From NCBI RefSeq assembly GCF_022539505.1, contig NC_061514.1, positions 222,975,837 through 223,039,836 of the forward strand: DNA of 64,000 nucleotides. The letters are read 5' to 3'. This document shows, piece by piece, positions 1 through 12,776 of the stretch; positions within the stretch are counted from its first letter, which is position 1, and every line of letters begins with the position of its first letter. The DNA comes from Lolium rigidum (Eukaryota; Streptophyta; Magnoliopsida; Poales; Poaceae). Position numbers and translations under genes: made by a program. Below the pieces are notes generated by a model. That model was not told the origin of the DNA. It was given only the letters and a program-made list of their open reading frames with translations, and did not search any database.

Positions 1-2584
1 CAGTTCAAATCAAAGATATACATTCTATTTGAAAGATAATCCCGACTTATAGACAGGATTATGTGTCTCCCTAATTAATTTATACACGGGACACCCTTTG
101 TAGTTTTGTGTATAAATCATCTTTAGAAGTTCAATTTTCTGTTCTCTGATTGTTGTGGAAAAAATGAATTAAACCTGGGAAAAATATGGTACATGTATGT
201 GCTGATGCGTGTATGACAATAAAAAGAAGTACAAGTTCAGTTTGTTTACATAGAAAGTTTACATTTAAATTTGTAGTTCACTATCGGCCCATCTAGAAAA
301 ATTAGCAGCTCCATCTGTACACATAAAATAAATTCATGTGTGGTTTATTTGTTGCTTTCTACGGAGAAGTTCACTAAATTGTTTTTGGAAAGTTCACTCT
401 TCTGTGTTTAGCTACGTATGGGTAATTGATATATGTACTGAACTATTTACTGTTGGTGGTAATGATGTAGGGAACTAAAAGTAGGGGGAGAAAAAATATC
501 TGAAAAGTTGTAGTTCAGTTTACTTTTTGGAATTGTTCAGATCTTGGGCGCTCGAAGTTCAGTTTGTAGGCTCTTGACATGCCAAAAGTTTTTTTTTTCA
601 ATAATACTTAAGTTAACACAAAGTTCACTCCTTTCGCACAGAAAACTCATATTTACGGGGAAGTTCAGTAAGTCCATGATTAAATATCCCTTTTATGCTA
701 TCTTTCCACTTCGTACAACTATGGTATTCAAATAACTTCAGTTCTTTTAATCCGTGAAGCTCACTTCTCTTAATTCACGAAGTTCACATCTATTGCTATT
801 TTCATTTTATATATTCCTGCAAGATAGAATATTTGTGAATTTTGTGGCTGTGAGATGGATGATTCGTGTATGTGCAATAGTTTTATCTTATGATGATGCA
901 ATAGTTTTTATATAGCAAAAAACAGAGGATTGTCTTGAGAGGGAATAGTTCGCGTGCAACTGATATAAGTTCACTTATCACAAGTTAGCAATCTGTGTGC
1001 GACAAAATTCATTTTATAGATGCAACCGATAGGACTGATTCTTGTGATCTGTTTGGGTACTCCTGAATCATACATGGTCATCTGTAAAATACTTTTTACA
1101 GATTGTGTATTTTTTGAGACTTGTGATGTTAAAATGTGTATTATCTTGATTCGCACTTCTGTGAATTTCCCTGCAGTGACAAGCTTCATGGTGGTCACTT
1201 GCACTACGATCGTGGCTAGGGCTGTGGCGTCCTCTTTGTCAGCCAAGTATTAGTGCGCCACCCGGTTCTTCGACGAGAGACGGTTTCATGATGAGTTCAC
1301 TTCCTATCTGTGGGGACTTAGTACAAGTGCATGTAAAATGCAATAGAAGTGTGGTTATGAAGTTCACTATTTTATGAGGTAAAATTTCACTTCATTTATG
1401 AGGGATAGTTTGCTTGTTTTTGTCATGTGAAACTAAAATATATCTTGAGACTCAACTACCATAACAATGCTGCTATAAGAGGGTAACCCTGAATCTACTT
1501 TATGCTATTCCATCATTTCTGTAGGTCATTACAACGAGCTCTAGATGATAAACTATCTTTGTCTATGTTTCTTTTTTACTTACTGTGAGGAAAATTATCA
1601 GGAAGCTCAATTAATAACATCAGGAAGTTTATTTTTAACCAAAATGAGTAATAAACTCATATTTTTATTTCATCATTGCCAACTGAAGCACGTCCACAAC
1701 CCCGTGTCACTCAGATGCACTGCTAGGCACCATCGACCACAAGATCGGCGCCACCACTTCTCTGAACTTCCCATGTCATGGTGTCATGGGCTGCCCGTGC
1801 TCTTTCCACATTCATGTACAAGATGAAAAAAAGACGGACAGAGGTACACTTAATAAAATTGTATCTCAACAATTCACTTCTATGTATTCTAGCAGTTCAC
1901 TTCTGTGTTTGGCTCCTATACCAACTTTTTTTTTGCAAGAAATGAGAATCATATATGTGCTGTCGATGTGTCCCTCATAAGAAATGAGAAGTTCATTTTA
2001 CTCACATGGAAAGTTCACTACTCATTTTTTGACACAAATTCACTATTCATTATCATGGAGTTTGTTTTGTCCGCATGTATTCAGTTCACATATTTGTCGG
2101 TTACTTTTTTGTTTACACTTGGAAGTTCACTAAGGGAAATCCACAAGTTCACTATGTGAAACATTGCAGCCCACTCCGAAAAAAGATTGGAAAGGCAGAG
2201 GAGTTTGGATAAAACACAAGAATGAAACATTGCAGTTGTATTCTAGTATTATGGTTAATAGGTAATGGCAGTTCCTTGACATGCTTTTTTTTGTATCATA
2301 GACTAATCTGTCTCTGCCAGCACTCAAAATTCTAGGAAGTTCATTTTGTTTTAGTAGAGAGTAATTTTTGACAATTGAGCCGTTCAATTAGGTCGAAGGA
2401 GGGAGTTCACGTTCCTGTAAAAAAAATAGAGGAAAATGTAACCGGTACAATTCTTTATTTTTGGTTGGCTCTATTCTAAAGTTCTGCTCCGCGAATCGAG
2501 TGGTGTAAACAATTTTGCTGCAAGTTCACGTTGTTTGTAGATGAAAGTTCGGTTATTCTATCTGAAGTTCCTCCTGCGTTGCAG

Positions 2585-2790
2585 GCGAATGAGGATGCCA
2601 TGGACCTGTCATGTGTGGATGTAGCAGGAGAGTCCTACGCCTGTGTTGCACATGGCTCGTCGGAACTTCGGATTAGACATTGCAGCAGTTCACTTGCACA
2701 TCGTGGGAATGCCTGATTCGGCAAAGATAGATGTTCACTTACACGATGCAGCAAGGGGTGATGCACCAGGTTCTGGAGTTTACTTCGGCC
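2585..2790 (+). other. Unidentified exon-like island in element A
   Basis: After a possible acceptor (tgcgttgcag, ending near 2584) the sequence rises in GC and stays open in a frame beginning ANEDAMDLSCVDVAGESY. It then returns to AT-rich motif-laden DNA. No domain is recognisable. It could be a captured gene fragment or a decayed exon of the element's own gene; the evidence is only local composition and the acceptor-like site. Confidence 0.2.
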
Positions 2791-4029
2791 ATTTTTCTGC
2801 AATTTTGTTTATTTGTTTCTCATGATTCAAGTTTTTCCTTTCCTGAAGTTCAGTTCATCATAATAAGAAAAAAGAAAAAGGTCACTTTTATTATTTCATA
2901 TACTGTCAAGTTATGTTCAGTTCAAGTTATTATTTCATACTGTGAAGTTCACTTTTATTTAAAATGCAAGTTCGCTTGTCCAACCTAAGTATGGACTAGT
3001 ATAGTTCACATTATTCAGAAAGGGAAGTTCTCCAGACAGTGACTAACAACATCTTGTTTTGTTAGATAAAAACTAGGTAAATACTATGGGGCTGCCTATC
3101 TCCAGCCAGGACAAGGACGTACCTTCCATTTTTCTTCACTTATTAGAATAATCGAGAGTCCACAAGTTATCTTCTATGGTGTCAGCAGGCATCCTCCTCC
3201 TGGGCGCTGGACTCGCATGGACTTCCTGCTGGTAAGACCCGAACTTATTTCAACGCTGTAAATGTGACTTGAAGCGGCAGTTCACTTAGTAACTTTGTGT
3301 AGTTCGCTAGTGGTGAACAATGAAGTTTAGAAAATAACTATTGTCCACCAGTTCACTTCGAGCACATGCAAACTTTATTTGTTAGTGCAGTTCACCAGGA
3401 CATTTTTTATATTTTGTCTAAAAGTTAGACAAAGGGATTAATTCTCCTTTTCAGGACATTCACTCTGTCGGGGCAAAAAAGGTTTCACATTTTATTGTCT
3501 CAAAGTAGGAAGTGCATTCGTTATTTTCTAGAAGTTCGAATCTTCTGTTCGAGACGTTCACTTATTTTTACTGCAAAAATACTTCTGTAGGCCAGTATTT
3601 CTTTTCCTGTTTCTGGATATGCACCAGCTTTGTGTATGGAGGATTGCATTCAAAAAACTGATCATTGCACAGTACAAATCATCTGCACTTTGGAATAAAA
3701 ATTATTTTGCTTCACTGCAACATAAATTCACTTCTCAGTCTAAACCATCTCACTACATTAAACTATCACAGACAAATGTTGAGTACTTGGTATGTTTCAC
3801 CATGTACTTGGTAGTTTTGGGTAGGTCTAACCAAAGTAATCTTCCTTCGTTATGTAGCTTTTGTCTTTATGTTGACTATTTAGAGGAAATTGAACTATTA
3901 TGATCAAAATTTCATGATCATCAATTCATTTTGACTATTTAATTGTACGAGTGTGCATCTTCAAAAGGAACTTACTCTCATTGTGAAGATTATTTAGAAT
4001 TTGCACTAGTTTATGAGCTTATGGAGGTG

Positions 4030-4300
4030 AATGAAGATTACGGACAACTTTCTTCAAGGAAACTTTGCGTTGTAGTTGGAGAAGTCGTGATGCCGTGGTC
4101 AGCATTCGAGGAGTTGGCGACCTCCCAATCCCGCTGCTGCCCCAGGTCTCTCACTCCCAAGCTTAACTCACTTGGTCTTGGGTTTTGGCTAGTTGAATAC
4201 ATGCTTGTCCAGGCCATCAGGAACACACACTTGGTACTACTGGTTTATGATGTTCTCATGAATGCCATATGTTTGTTGAAAACGCTCCTGTGCGCATAGA
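4030..4300 (+). other. Unidentified exon-like island in element A
   Basis: This block within element A has balanced base composition and part of an open frame of 118 codons (3943-4299). It is flanked on both sides by motif-rich AT DNA. I recognise no domain. It may be a captured fragment like those carried by MULEs, or chance. Confidence 0.15.
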
Positions 4301-5149
4301 TACATGTATGTGCGGCAACGAGGATGGATGCGCTTAGCTATGTGATCTGGACATTCCACTTTTGTGTAGCTCGGCATTTTAGTTGTATGTATATAAGTAG
4401 CTCACCACAATTCACCTTCTTTTTCTTTTGAGAAAATGACTGTTAACTTATGTCTATAAAGTTTACTCAATTCAGGGAGTTCGTTTTCTTCTGTAATGCA
4501 GTTCAATTCCTATGCACTTGAAAGTTAACAAAAAATTGTGTGAAAAAATACCACTGATGATATACGGATATACTTGAGAAACTGTAGTTCACTTCTATTT
4601 TATTGGCAAGTTCAATTTGTCAAGCACTGGTTTCACAAAAATTATTGGCAATATTCACTGTAGGAAAACCTCATCAAGAAAAAATAGCGGACAGAAGTTC
4701 ACTCAGTGAACATCATAAGTTCACTTCTAGAAAATTTAGAAAACAAGTTGGAAATTTATTTTTTGTTAATATTAACTTTGAACACGGGGAAGTTCACCGT
4801 GAACATACCAGAGATTTTCTTTTGTCAAACTTCACTTTGTATCCGCGCGAAAGTTCACTTTGCACATGTAGGAAGTACATTTTGAGCATGCTTGAAACTT
4901 TTATACTGCGATCGGAAGTTCACTAACATATATCGAGAAGTTCACTTCCATATTTGAGCACTGTATTTTTTTGGACGGAAATCATATGCATAGAAATCGC
5001 TCGTACAACCTCTTATTGGGCAAATTGATCGACGCCACGTAAAATTAGCAGTACTATAACCCTATTAATACTCCTACACATCGCAATGCCTCACCAAATC
5101 AATCTAGATGAGCCAATATCAAAATGTTGCCGTGTCGGCGTTATCTCCG

Positions 5150-5640
5150 ATTTTACATATCTCTAAAATTAAACTTTAACTGTTTAGAATTTGGAAAAAT
5201 GTTCAATATGAAAAAGCTGAGCCTAATCAATATCTTTTCAACGCAATATCACTTGGAACATTCCGACGAGTGGTTCGGAAAAAATCACCAAAAAAAGTAC
5301 GAAAAACCGAGAAGTTTGAAAAGCGGAATCAAGTATTCTCAAATCTGCTCTTAAACTGTAAAGAATTTGGAAAAGTGTCCTTCAAGAAAAAGGTGCGCCT
5401 AGTCAGCAGCTTTCCAACGGCATATCACACGCATCAATCCGATAAACTGTTTGAAAATCAGAACACCAAAACTGAACGAAAATAGAGAAATCCGTTAAAA
5501 CGTTGTTTTGTATATTTCAAATTAGTTTTAAACAATACAGAATTTGGGAAAACACTGAACACGGCAAAGTTGAGAAATTTCCGTACGAATCCAACGGTAT
5601 ATTATACGCATCAATCCGATAAGCGGTTTGAAAATCAACA
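5150..5640 (+). repeat. Diverged tandem repeat near the end of element A
   Basis: Three diverged units of roughly 190 bp follow one another. Each has a phrase like 'aaactgt..agaatttggaaaa', then a CAATATCAC/CATATCAC-like phrase, then 'catcaatccgataa..tttgaaaatca'. The units lie just inside the terminus of element A. The role is unknown; subterminal arrays of this sort are common in plant DNA transposons. Confidence 0.55.
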
Positions 5641-5880
5641 TGAAAATACTGTCCGCACGAACATGCAATTCTGGTATTCCGTCGAGAAGTTCACTAGGAA
5701 ACACCCGGAAGTTCACAAGTGGTTCCAGAGAAGTTCAGATGCGACAAAAGTTCGCTATATTTTTTGAAGTTCACTTCAAACTAGACTGAAGTTTCGGAAG
5801 TTCGCCCTGTACAATATTGAAGTTCGTCGGGAAGTTCAGATTCAGGGAAGAAGAAGTTCAGATCCATGTACCGGAAAGTT

Positions 5881-5906
5881 CTATTCTCGAACCGGTTCGA
5901 GAATAG
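5881..5906. repeat. Terminal palindrome of element A
   Basis: A perfect 26-bp palindrome is made of arm CTATTCTCGAACC joined directly to its reverse complement. It lies 8 bp before the (TA)n tract. The same arm sequences make up both ends of element B and the left end of element C, so this is read as a transposon terminus. Confidence 0.8.
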
Positions 5907-5911
5907 CAGAC

Positions 5912-5914
<3 letters not shown>

Positions 5915-5978
<64 letters not shown>
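5915..5978. repeat. (TA)n microsatellite
   Basis: An uninterrupted TA dinucleotide tract of about 64 bp separates the end of element A from the short MITE-like insert. It is one of three such tracts that bound every element of this nest. Confidence 0.97.
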
Positions 5979-5980
<2 letters not shown>

Positions 5981-6352
5981 ATAAATACTTCCTACTCCCG
6001 GGTGTAACTACACCCACGTCTCATATACTACCATACGGAAGTATATAACATACTTTATTGGTTTGAGTATGTTCGTACACTATATCTAAGATACTCCATA
6101 CCAACTTTGGTGAAAAAAGTTTAAATACACCCATAGTTTGCACTATATATACAAAATACATGCATATTTATACGTAAAGAAAATAGTGTACGTAAAAAAT
6201 TGTACATACTACCTACAAAGTAGTATATATACTACCAAAATATTCTTATATACTTCATACTACATGTATATACTCTTCGGTATGATATATACTACCTAGA
6301 TTGTGTGAAACACATGTGGGAGTAACTACACCCAGGTGTAGCATGAATATGT

Positions 6353-6354
<2 letters not shown>
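5979..6354. mobile_element. MITE-like element inserted in a (TA)n tract
   Basis: This is a 376-bp AT-rich segment with no ORF, flanked on both sides by (TA)n. Its ends form an imperfect inverted repeat of about 40 bp. The left end begins GGATAAATACTTCC and continues through GGGTGTAACTACACCC; the reverse-complemented right end begins GGACATATTCATGC and continues through GGGTGTAGTTACTCCC. The interior is rich in 'atatactacc' words. Small elements inserted in TA repeats (Micron-type) are known in grasses; assignment to that type is inference. Confidence 0.65.

Positions 6355-6422
<68 letters not shown>
6355..6422. repeat. (TA)n microsatellite
   Basis: A pure TA tract of about 68 bp lies between the MITE-like insert and the left end of element B. 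Confidence 0.97.
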
Positions 6423-6425
<3 letters not shown>

Positions 6426-6430
6426 CCAAA

Positions 6431-6480
6431 CTATTCTCGAACCCCCCTTAAGAGTGGTTCTAGAATAGCTATTCTAGATC
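6431..6480. repeat. Left terminus of element B
   Basis: CTATTCTCGAACC (6431-6443) is followed, after a C-run and TTAAGAGT, by a palindrome at 6456-6480 (arm GGTTCTAGAATAG and its reverse complement with one mismatch). The reverse complement of the right end of B has the same order of arms, so the terminal inverted repeat is made of three alternating copies of one 13-mer. Confidence 0.75.
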
Positions 6481-6936
6481 CCCCCCTAATCCCGCTCGGC
6501 CACCTCTCCCCGTCCGAACCGAACTCCCCAACTCCCCGACCGATAACGATTCGTGTAGGAACCGAACTCCCCACCTCCGTCTCATAAAAACATCGCGCCC
6601 CCGCCCCGCCTCGAGCGGAGATCATCCAGCTCCGCACCTCGACCTCCTACATCGTCGGCGCGGGCGAGCGAGCGGCGGCGGGAGCCGACGCGAGGGAGCC
6701 CGCGACGGACACGGTCACCTGGTCGGCGCGAGGTAGCAAGCGGCGGCGGGAGCCGACGCGAGGAAGCCAACGCGGACGCGAAGACAATCAAGCAACCCTA
6801 CCTGGTCGGCGCGGGCGAGCGAGCGGCGGCGGGAGCCGACGCGAGGGAGCCCGCGACGGAGGCGAACGGCGGCGGTAGCTGACGGAAAGGAGCCAGCGGC
6901 GGAGAACGGCGAGATCCAGCCTCCTTACAGGCAGTA
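6481..6936 (+). promoter_or_regulatory. GC-rich promoter/5' leader of the element B transposase, with internal repeats
   Basis: This GC-rich block stands out from the AT-rich remainder of the element. It contains direct repeats of a GGCGGCGGGAGCCGACGCGAGG-like unit near 6672, 6743 and 6823. It immediately precedes the likely ATG at 6937 and recurs at 28690-29135 in element C. Promoter and leader function is inferred from position; long minus-strand reading frames here follow from GC bias and are not taken as genes. Confidence 0.5.
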
Positions 6937-9900
6937 ATGGCTCCAATTCGACGCAGATCGGCAGAGCATCCTCCAAATTCAAGCCAGCCAAGCTCCACAA
7001 GCCAGCCAAGCTCCGGTAAAAGAGGCCAGCGAGTAGGATGAGGTAACAAAAAAAACAGTGAAGTTCACATGATTCACTTGATCGATATTGGAAGTTCACC
7101 TCCACTTCGAAGTTCACATGCATAGAGTCTATTGTAGGAAAGAAGAAAACAATTCATCACTCTGTTTCCTCTTTTTTATATGTCCTTTACTAGGAAGTTC
7201 TTAAAACCAGTTTCATGGAGTTCACTTCAGTTATAAATAAATTAAAACAGCAAAATGAAAAAAAAATAAGTATTCAGGTTAGCATGTATGCGGAAGTTCA
7301 TATTAACAATGTTTGGAGGTTAACTTTACTTGTTTTAGTTTTTTGAAGACATCGACAAAGTTTTATGTACAAAAGTTCTAGTCCCAATGTTCAAGAAGTT
7401 CACATGTTAAAAAACTTACTAGTGTTCTGCTATCGCAGGGCAAAGAATCGGAACGAGCAAAGGACGACGAGATAATCAGCTGGTCGTGCCCTAAAAAGCC
7501 TCCAATGACTCCCATATGCCGTGATGAGCCGCTTTCATTTATCCAACCAGTTGTTCCGCAATCCCAAGAGAAAGACAAATGCCGCTGCCGTTGAAAGGAA
7601 TTTCAATCGTAAAATCCAAGAACAAGATGACATGGATAACAAGCAAAAGGAAGCGGGATACCACAACATCAACAGATGATGATGAGGATATTATGTGTTG
7701 GTCAGGTCCACCAAAAAACCCCGTTCTCCAATAAAGTGCACCGAGGAGATATTTGCTAGTAATGCAACGTTCCGTCAGCCCACGAAAACGGCAATCTACA
7801 AGTACATCTACAACAACCACAGCTGGAAGCAACGATGTGAACAGGGACAAGTGGGCAAAAGTCGTCTTCTAGCAATGATGCTTCCGAACAACGAACGCAG
7901 CTTATGGGGATGGTCAAAGTGACAACATACACCAAGATCGTCGAGGCACTCAATCAAGTCATATGCCGCCTCGAGATCCACTCGCCATGTACCAAAAGTC
8001 ACACCGCCATGCCCCATAGTACCGTATGATAGAGCCACCCTCGCAGAGCTGCGAACATACACACACGTAAGTTCAATTTATATATTGCTGATAAAAAATT
8101 CACTCTTACACAAAACATTTATTTAGACAATTTGCATGGAAGTTCACATGCTATATCTTTAGAAAAAACAGTTGATATGATTTGGAAAGTTCGTGAACAC
8201 TATATCCATGATAAAAGTTCAGCTGATTTTTAGGAAGTTCACATGCTCGGTTTATTATATGAAATGTATAGTTGATATGTTCTCGATATTCATGTGCAAC
8301 AGTTTTTCTGTGAAAAAAGTTCGGATGACTTTAAGAAGTCCATGTTCTTATTTTTTATTAAATTTTAGGAAGTTCACTTGACATATTTCCTGAAGTTAAC
8401 ATACAAATAACATATGTATTATAAAAACAAAAAAAATGCGATAACAAAACCGTGGCAATTTGCAGTGCTGCAGATCTTGATCCGGACTCGATACCATCCA
8501 TTGGTCAAGAATTTAGCACATTCAAAGACGCATATGTATTTTACAATACATATGCAAAGCACACAGTGGTTTGGGATAAGGAAAGGACAAGCACAACAAG
8601 AGCAAGGCGTTACTTGAGATGTGTACGAGAAGGTGCACACCGCCAAAGTGTCAACGAGGAAGACCGACAACGTGACAAGATGACCAAAAGAACTGGGTGC
8701 AAGGCCTTTATGAGATTGAAAGAGAGGAGTGATGGTACATGCATTGTCAAGGACATTACACTTCAAGCACAACCATACCCTCGTCGTTAAGCCCATCAAT
8801 GCTAGTTTTCATGCGTTCTCACAAAAAGGTGGATCCAACATTGAAGGGGTTGGTAAAAGACCTTCGGCTCCAGCAATATAAAACATGTAAACATAATGGG
8901 CCTGCTTACAAGGCTGCATGGGGGCCGTGATAAGATTGGCTGCCACAACAGAGACATACTCAACATGTAAGTACTCCCCCACCCCACACCCTCCTTTATA
9001 TATAAAATGAAAACTTACATTAAAAACAGGGGAAAGAAAAAAGCAAAACAAAAAAAGAAAAAAATAACAAACAAATTTATTTTTGCAGAAAGCGTAAAAC
9101 ACGAGGAAGGAGTCCATGAATGAGGTGCAGTAATATGTTCAAATTCTTTGAAGACATGAAGAAGGAGAATGAAAATTTCTTCTATGACTACAAGGTTGAT
9201 GACGAAAACAGACCGGAAAATGTTTTCTCGGTCTAATGCTAGCTCAAGGGCAGCATATGCAGATTTTGGAGATTGCATAACTTTCGATACTACTTACAAG
9301 TCGAACAAGCACCACTTGCCCCTTGCGTATTTGTCGGCGTAAACAACCACTTGCAACCAACAATCTTTGGTGTTGCGTTGATGGGAAACGAGTCGAGGAG
9401 TCCTTCAAATGGGTATTCAAGCAGATTCCTTGAATGCATGGGCGGTAAACAACCAATCCGCATACTTACAGTGTTTGGAGAAAATCAGAATCTATCCTCC
9501 CGTTTGTACCTTCAGCTTGTAGTTCATAACAAAAACACACGAAGTTCGGATGTTTACACCCCCGCAACCCGAAAAAATAAAAGATATTTAATTTGCTGAA
9601 GTTCACCTTTGTTTTGTTTTTGTGAAGTTTGCTTGCATTATACCCGATGTGTTTTTTCCTAATAATTGTTCAGATCAATGCCCAAAGCAATGGCAAAAGC
9701 AATACCTAAAATTTTCAAACGGACTCTACATAAGTTCTGTAGATGGCACATAATGAACAAGCATAAGGACCCGCCGAAGAAGCTTTATAAACTATTCCCC
9801 GATTTGAAGGATAAGCCGATCGCAATTTTGAACCATCCCCTAATGCCATCCGAGTTTGAAGATGCGTGGAAGGCTTTGATTGAAGAGTACAATCTGCATG

Positions 9901-12126
9901 ATATAAATGTCATGATTAACTTATGGGCTGAAAGGAAATTGTGGATATCAGCTTACCGGAAGGAAGTTTTCTCGTGCACGCATGACTTCAACACGAGAAG
10001 CGAGAGCATGAACTTTGTGCCGAAAAGGGGTTTTGTCATCGAACGAGACAACCTCCACATTTTTGCTAAGCAAGTTAACAACCGCATACATGCAAGGCAT
10101 GAAGCAGAGAATGCAGAGGCAAATGCATCAACGGTGAGTGATCGATTTCCTTTTTATGTTAATGAAAAAAATATGCTTCAATAATTTGGAAACACATAGG
10201 ATGAGAACATAAAAAAAGGAAAAAGACTATGCAGATGTTATGGAAGTTCACAACTGTTTGGTCAGTGGTTCTTCCGTACACAAAAAGTGTCATCTGTTTT
10301 CGAGAGAAAAAAGTATGCACATGTTATGGAAGTTCACATCTGATTAGTTCTGGGGTTCATATATCTATATAAAAGTTATCTTATGTTTCATGTTCAAAAG
10401 CAAATGACTTTTCCACCGACAAAAAATCAAAATTGCAGGGCACAAGGAAAACAATCACCGTGTATGGCTTCGAGGCACAGTGTGATGGATAAGTACACAC
10501 GGGCAAGTGGTACTCGCTTTCCGGGAGCGGCAATATCACAAAGCACAGCTTTCCGCATTAAGACTTCCCAGGATAATCCCAACATTTACCTTGTGCATCA
10601 CTACAATCGTAGTAAAGAATTCGCTTGGTCAAGACATGAGTTCAGTAGTGCTAGCAGATGAAGTTGAAGGCCGCTATGAATGCGAATGTAAACCGTGGGA
10701 ACATACAGTAAAAAAAGCCTCTTTCAAGCAATTGCTTTTGGTTGTATTACACTACAGTATGCGTATAAAAAAGTAATTGTTGACACGAAAAAATAAAAAA
10801 ATTAACCGAGCTAATGTTAACTTTATGCACACACAGTGGTTGTTCTCGCCACCATGTCATAGCTGTCTTTGAGCACCTACGCCCGGATGAGATACCAAGC
10901 AAGTATATACTCCGTAGATACACCAAAGATGCAAGTGACAAACCCCGATTACAACCGCAGAGACTACAGGACAACAACAGATGATGGGACTTCAATTGAA
11001 TACGTACGAACAATCCTTTACAATGAAGCAGCTTAAAATTATAAACAAAGGATGCACTTCGGAAGCAAAATTCCAAATAGCATTATCTCGCCTTCAGAGA
11101 TGCCAATACAAACCCGGACAATGAGGATGCAGAGCCGGAGAATAATGAGGATGCAGAGATGGAGAATAATGAGGATGCAGAGATGGAGAACAATGAGCAG
11201 TCATCGAACCAAGAAAACACAACACGAGAAACTGGCGAGCACAACGACATTCCTCATACTGAGGACAATGATCCATATGCAGATATACAGCCTCCACTAC
11301 TTGCAATAACAAAAGGAAGCAAGACTACGTATGCCGCAAGGAGGAATGGAAAATGCAAACCCCCGCACCTGCCCGTCCGAACCGTAACTAGATGAATACG
11401 GGAGACCGAAAGGTACAAGATTATGCGGAACATGCAATAAAATTAATGGCCACAATTCCGTAACCCGCAAGGCAAGGCAGCTGGCTAAAACACTCTTGGA
11501 AACACATAAGAAGGTGTATGGGCCTACAAGCATCTTCAGCAAATATCAAGGTGCGCATAAGAAACTTGCTTGCTCGCCAAAGACATTCCGTAGAATGATG
11601 AAGAGGAAAACTGGACACAGATGAGGGTGAATGCTTCGAAGATGAGACGGATGATGAAGAATATGAGCAAGAAGATGAGGATGAAGAAATCACTGAGCAA
11701 GAAGATACACAGAAAACACCAGATGTGGAGAGCAAACTGCAAAACTTAAATAAAACGGGAGGACAAAGGAAATGCAGCGTGTGCAACCTAAGGCTAGGAC
11801 ACTACGCATCAACATGCCCCAACAGGGAAAAGATACTACAACAACAGATTGTTGAACGACAAAAAAGTGATAGTGCGACAATGAAACCAAAAGGGGTGAA
11901 AGCTTGTGGTACATGCAATAAGATAAGGGGACACAACTCTAGAACTTGCGCAAGAAGGCAGCTTGAGGAACAGCTATTACACCTCGCAATCAACGTAAAA
12001 TGATAGCAACACAATGGAAGATAGAAGCAAGGAGAAGAACAAGGAGAAAACACAAACTACACCAAAGCAGCTATAAGAAGGAGTACCAGGAAGAGGTAGA
12101 CACAAAAAAGGAAAAAAATAGAATAG
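6937..12126 (+). CDS. FAR1/MULE-type transposase, element B copy (multi-exon, frame broken in this assembly)
   Basis: Probable exons are 6937-7015, 7439-8066, 8466-8966, 9089-9471, 9674-10133, 10439-10708 and 10837-12126, with GT-AG junctions matched in element C. The parts are a basic, acidic and Ser/Thr-rich N-terminus; a FAR1 zinc finger (LRCVREG, TGCKAFMRLKE); and a MULE DDE core with FDTTYKSN. The second Asp falls across the intron 9472-9673 (ILT then DQCP). A SWIM region (YECECK) follows, then an acidic tail and CX2CX4HX4C zinc knuckles (CSVCNLRLGHYASTC, CGTCNKIRGHNSRTC). It should bind element ends and cut and join them. Compared with copy C it has many 1-2 nt indels at CAG/CTG sites, so the apparent frameshifts may be sequencing errors. 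A 20-odd-base difference lies just before the stop. Confidence 0.8.
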
Positions 12127-12776
12127 TTCATACCGAAACAATATGTAGTTGGTTAGATTGTGTAGAATAAATATACTGTTGAAGTTCACTATTTGTTCAT
12201 GCTACCGCTGATCCAAATTGTAAAAGAACAAGAATTTTCATAAAAATCATTTATTTTAAACCTCTACACAGTATGTTGTGAGAATAAATATATCGTAATT
12301 CAACTGCTAAACAGTTGTTCACGTAAAATGTTGATTTAAAAAAAGTAGGAAGTTCACAGACCGATTATCCGAGAAGTTCACTATGTATGACGGTGTGAAA
12401 AAAAGTTCGTATAAAAATTAAAACAGGAACACACATGCAAAAAGAAAAAAGGGAGTTCAGATATCAACAGCTGCGAAGTTCTCACATACTATTCAGACGT
12501 GAAAGGTACTGAATTGTTAAAATAAAATGAACAGACAACATATAGGATTGCAAAAAAAGTAAATAGGGACATCTTCATTGTATTATAAAATGAATAAAAG
12601 GGAAGGGAAACACAAAGTAAAAAAGAAATTTATGACTGCGAAGTTCAGTATCTAGCCAACTAAGGAGTTCTCTTAAACATAAAACCTAAAAAAGAAAAAA
12701 TGTAGGTAAAAGTAAACGATTACAATATGATCATAGAAAAAATAGAAAGAAAAATGTCCCTACAAAACTAAAATCT

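Larger units (their letters stand above)
1..5914. mobile_element. Element A: right-hand part of a giant TA-tract element (left end outside window)
   Basis: The stretch is AT-rich and saturated with the short word GAAGTTCAC and variants (AAGTTCAC, GAAGTTCAG) in one orientation, as in the spacers and introns of elements B and C downstream. It ends at a 26-bp perfect palindrome at 5881-5906, followed by GCAG and a (TA)n tract, just as element B ends. No long ORF is present. Exon-like islands of higher GC occur near 1170-1260, 1680-1830, 2585-2790 and 4030-4300, but none gives a protein I recognise. Apart from the motif and the terminus it does not look like the right half of B, so it is probably a related, perhaps non-autonomous or fragment-carrying member. 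Membership is inferred from shared terminus and motif. Confidence 0.6.

Noticed and set aside
5781..6017. ORF with a Tyr-Ile repeat tail (also 28467-28679)
   Set aside because: The repeat is the translation of the (TA)n microsatellite.
6582..7123. Minus-strand Arg/Pro-rich ORFs over the transposase leader (also 28813-29291)
   Set aside because: They follow from GC-rich tandem repeats with few stops, are antisense to the gene leader, and show no domain.
8419..8799. 126-aa minus-strand ORF over the FAR1 exon (also 30592-31002)
   Set aside because: It is the antisense shadow of the FAR1 exon; it is conserved between copies only because the sense exon is.
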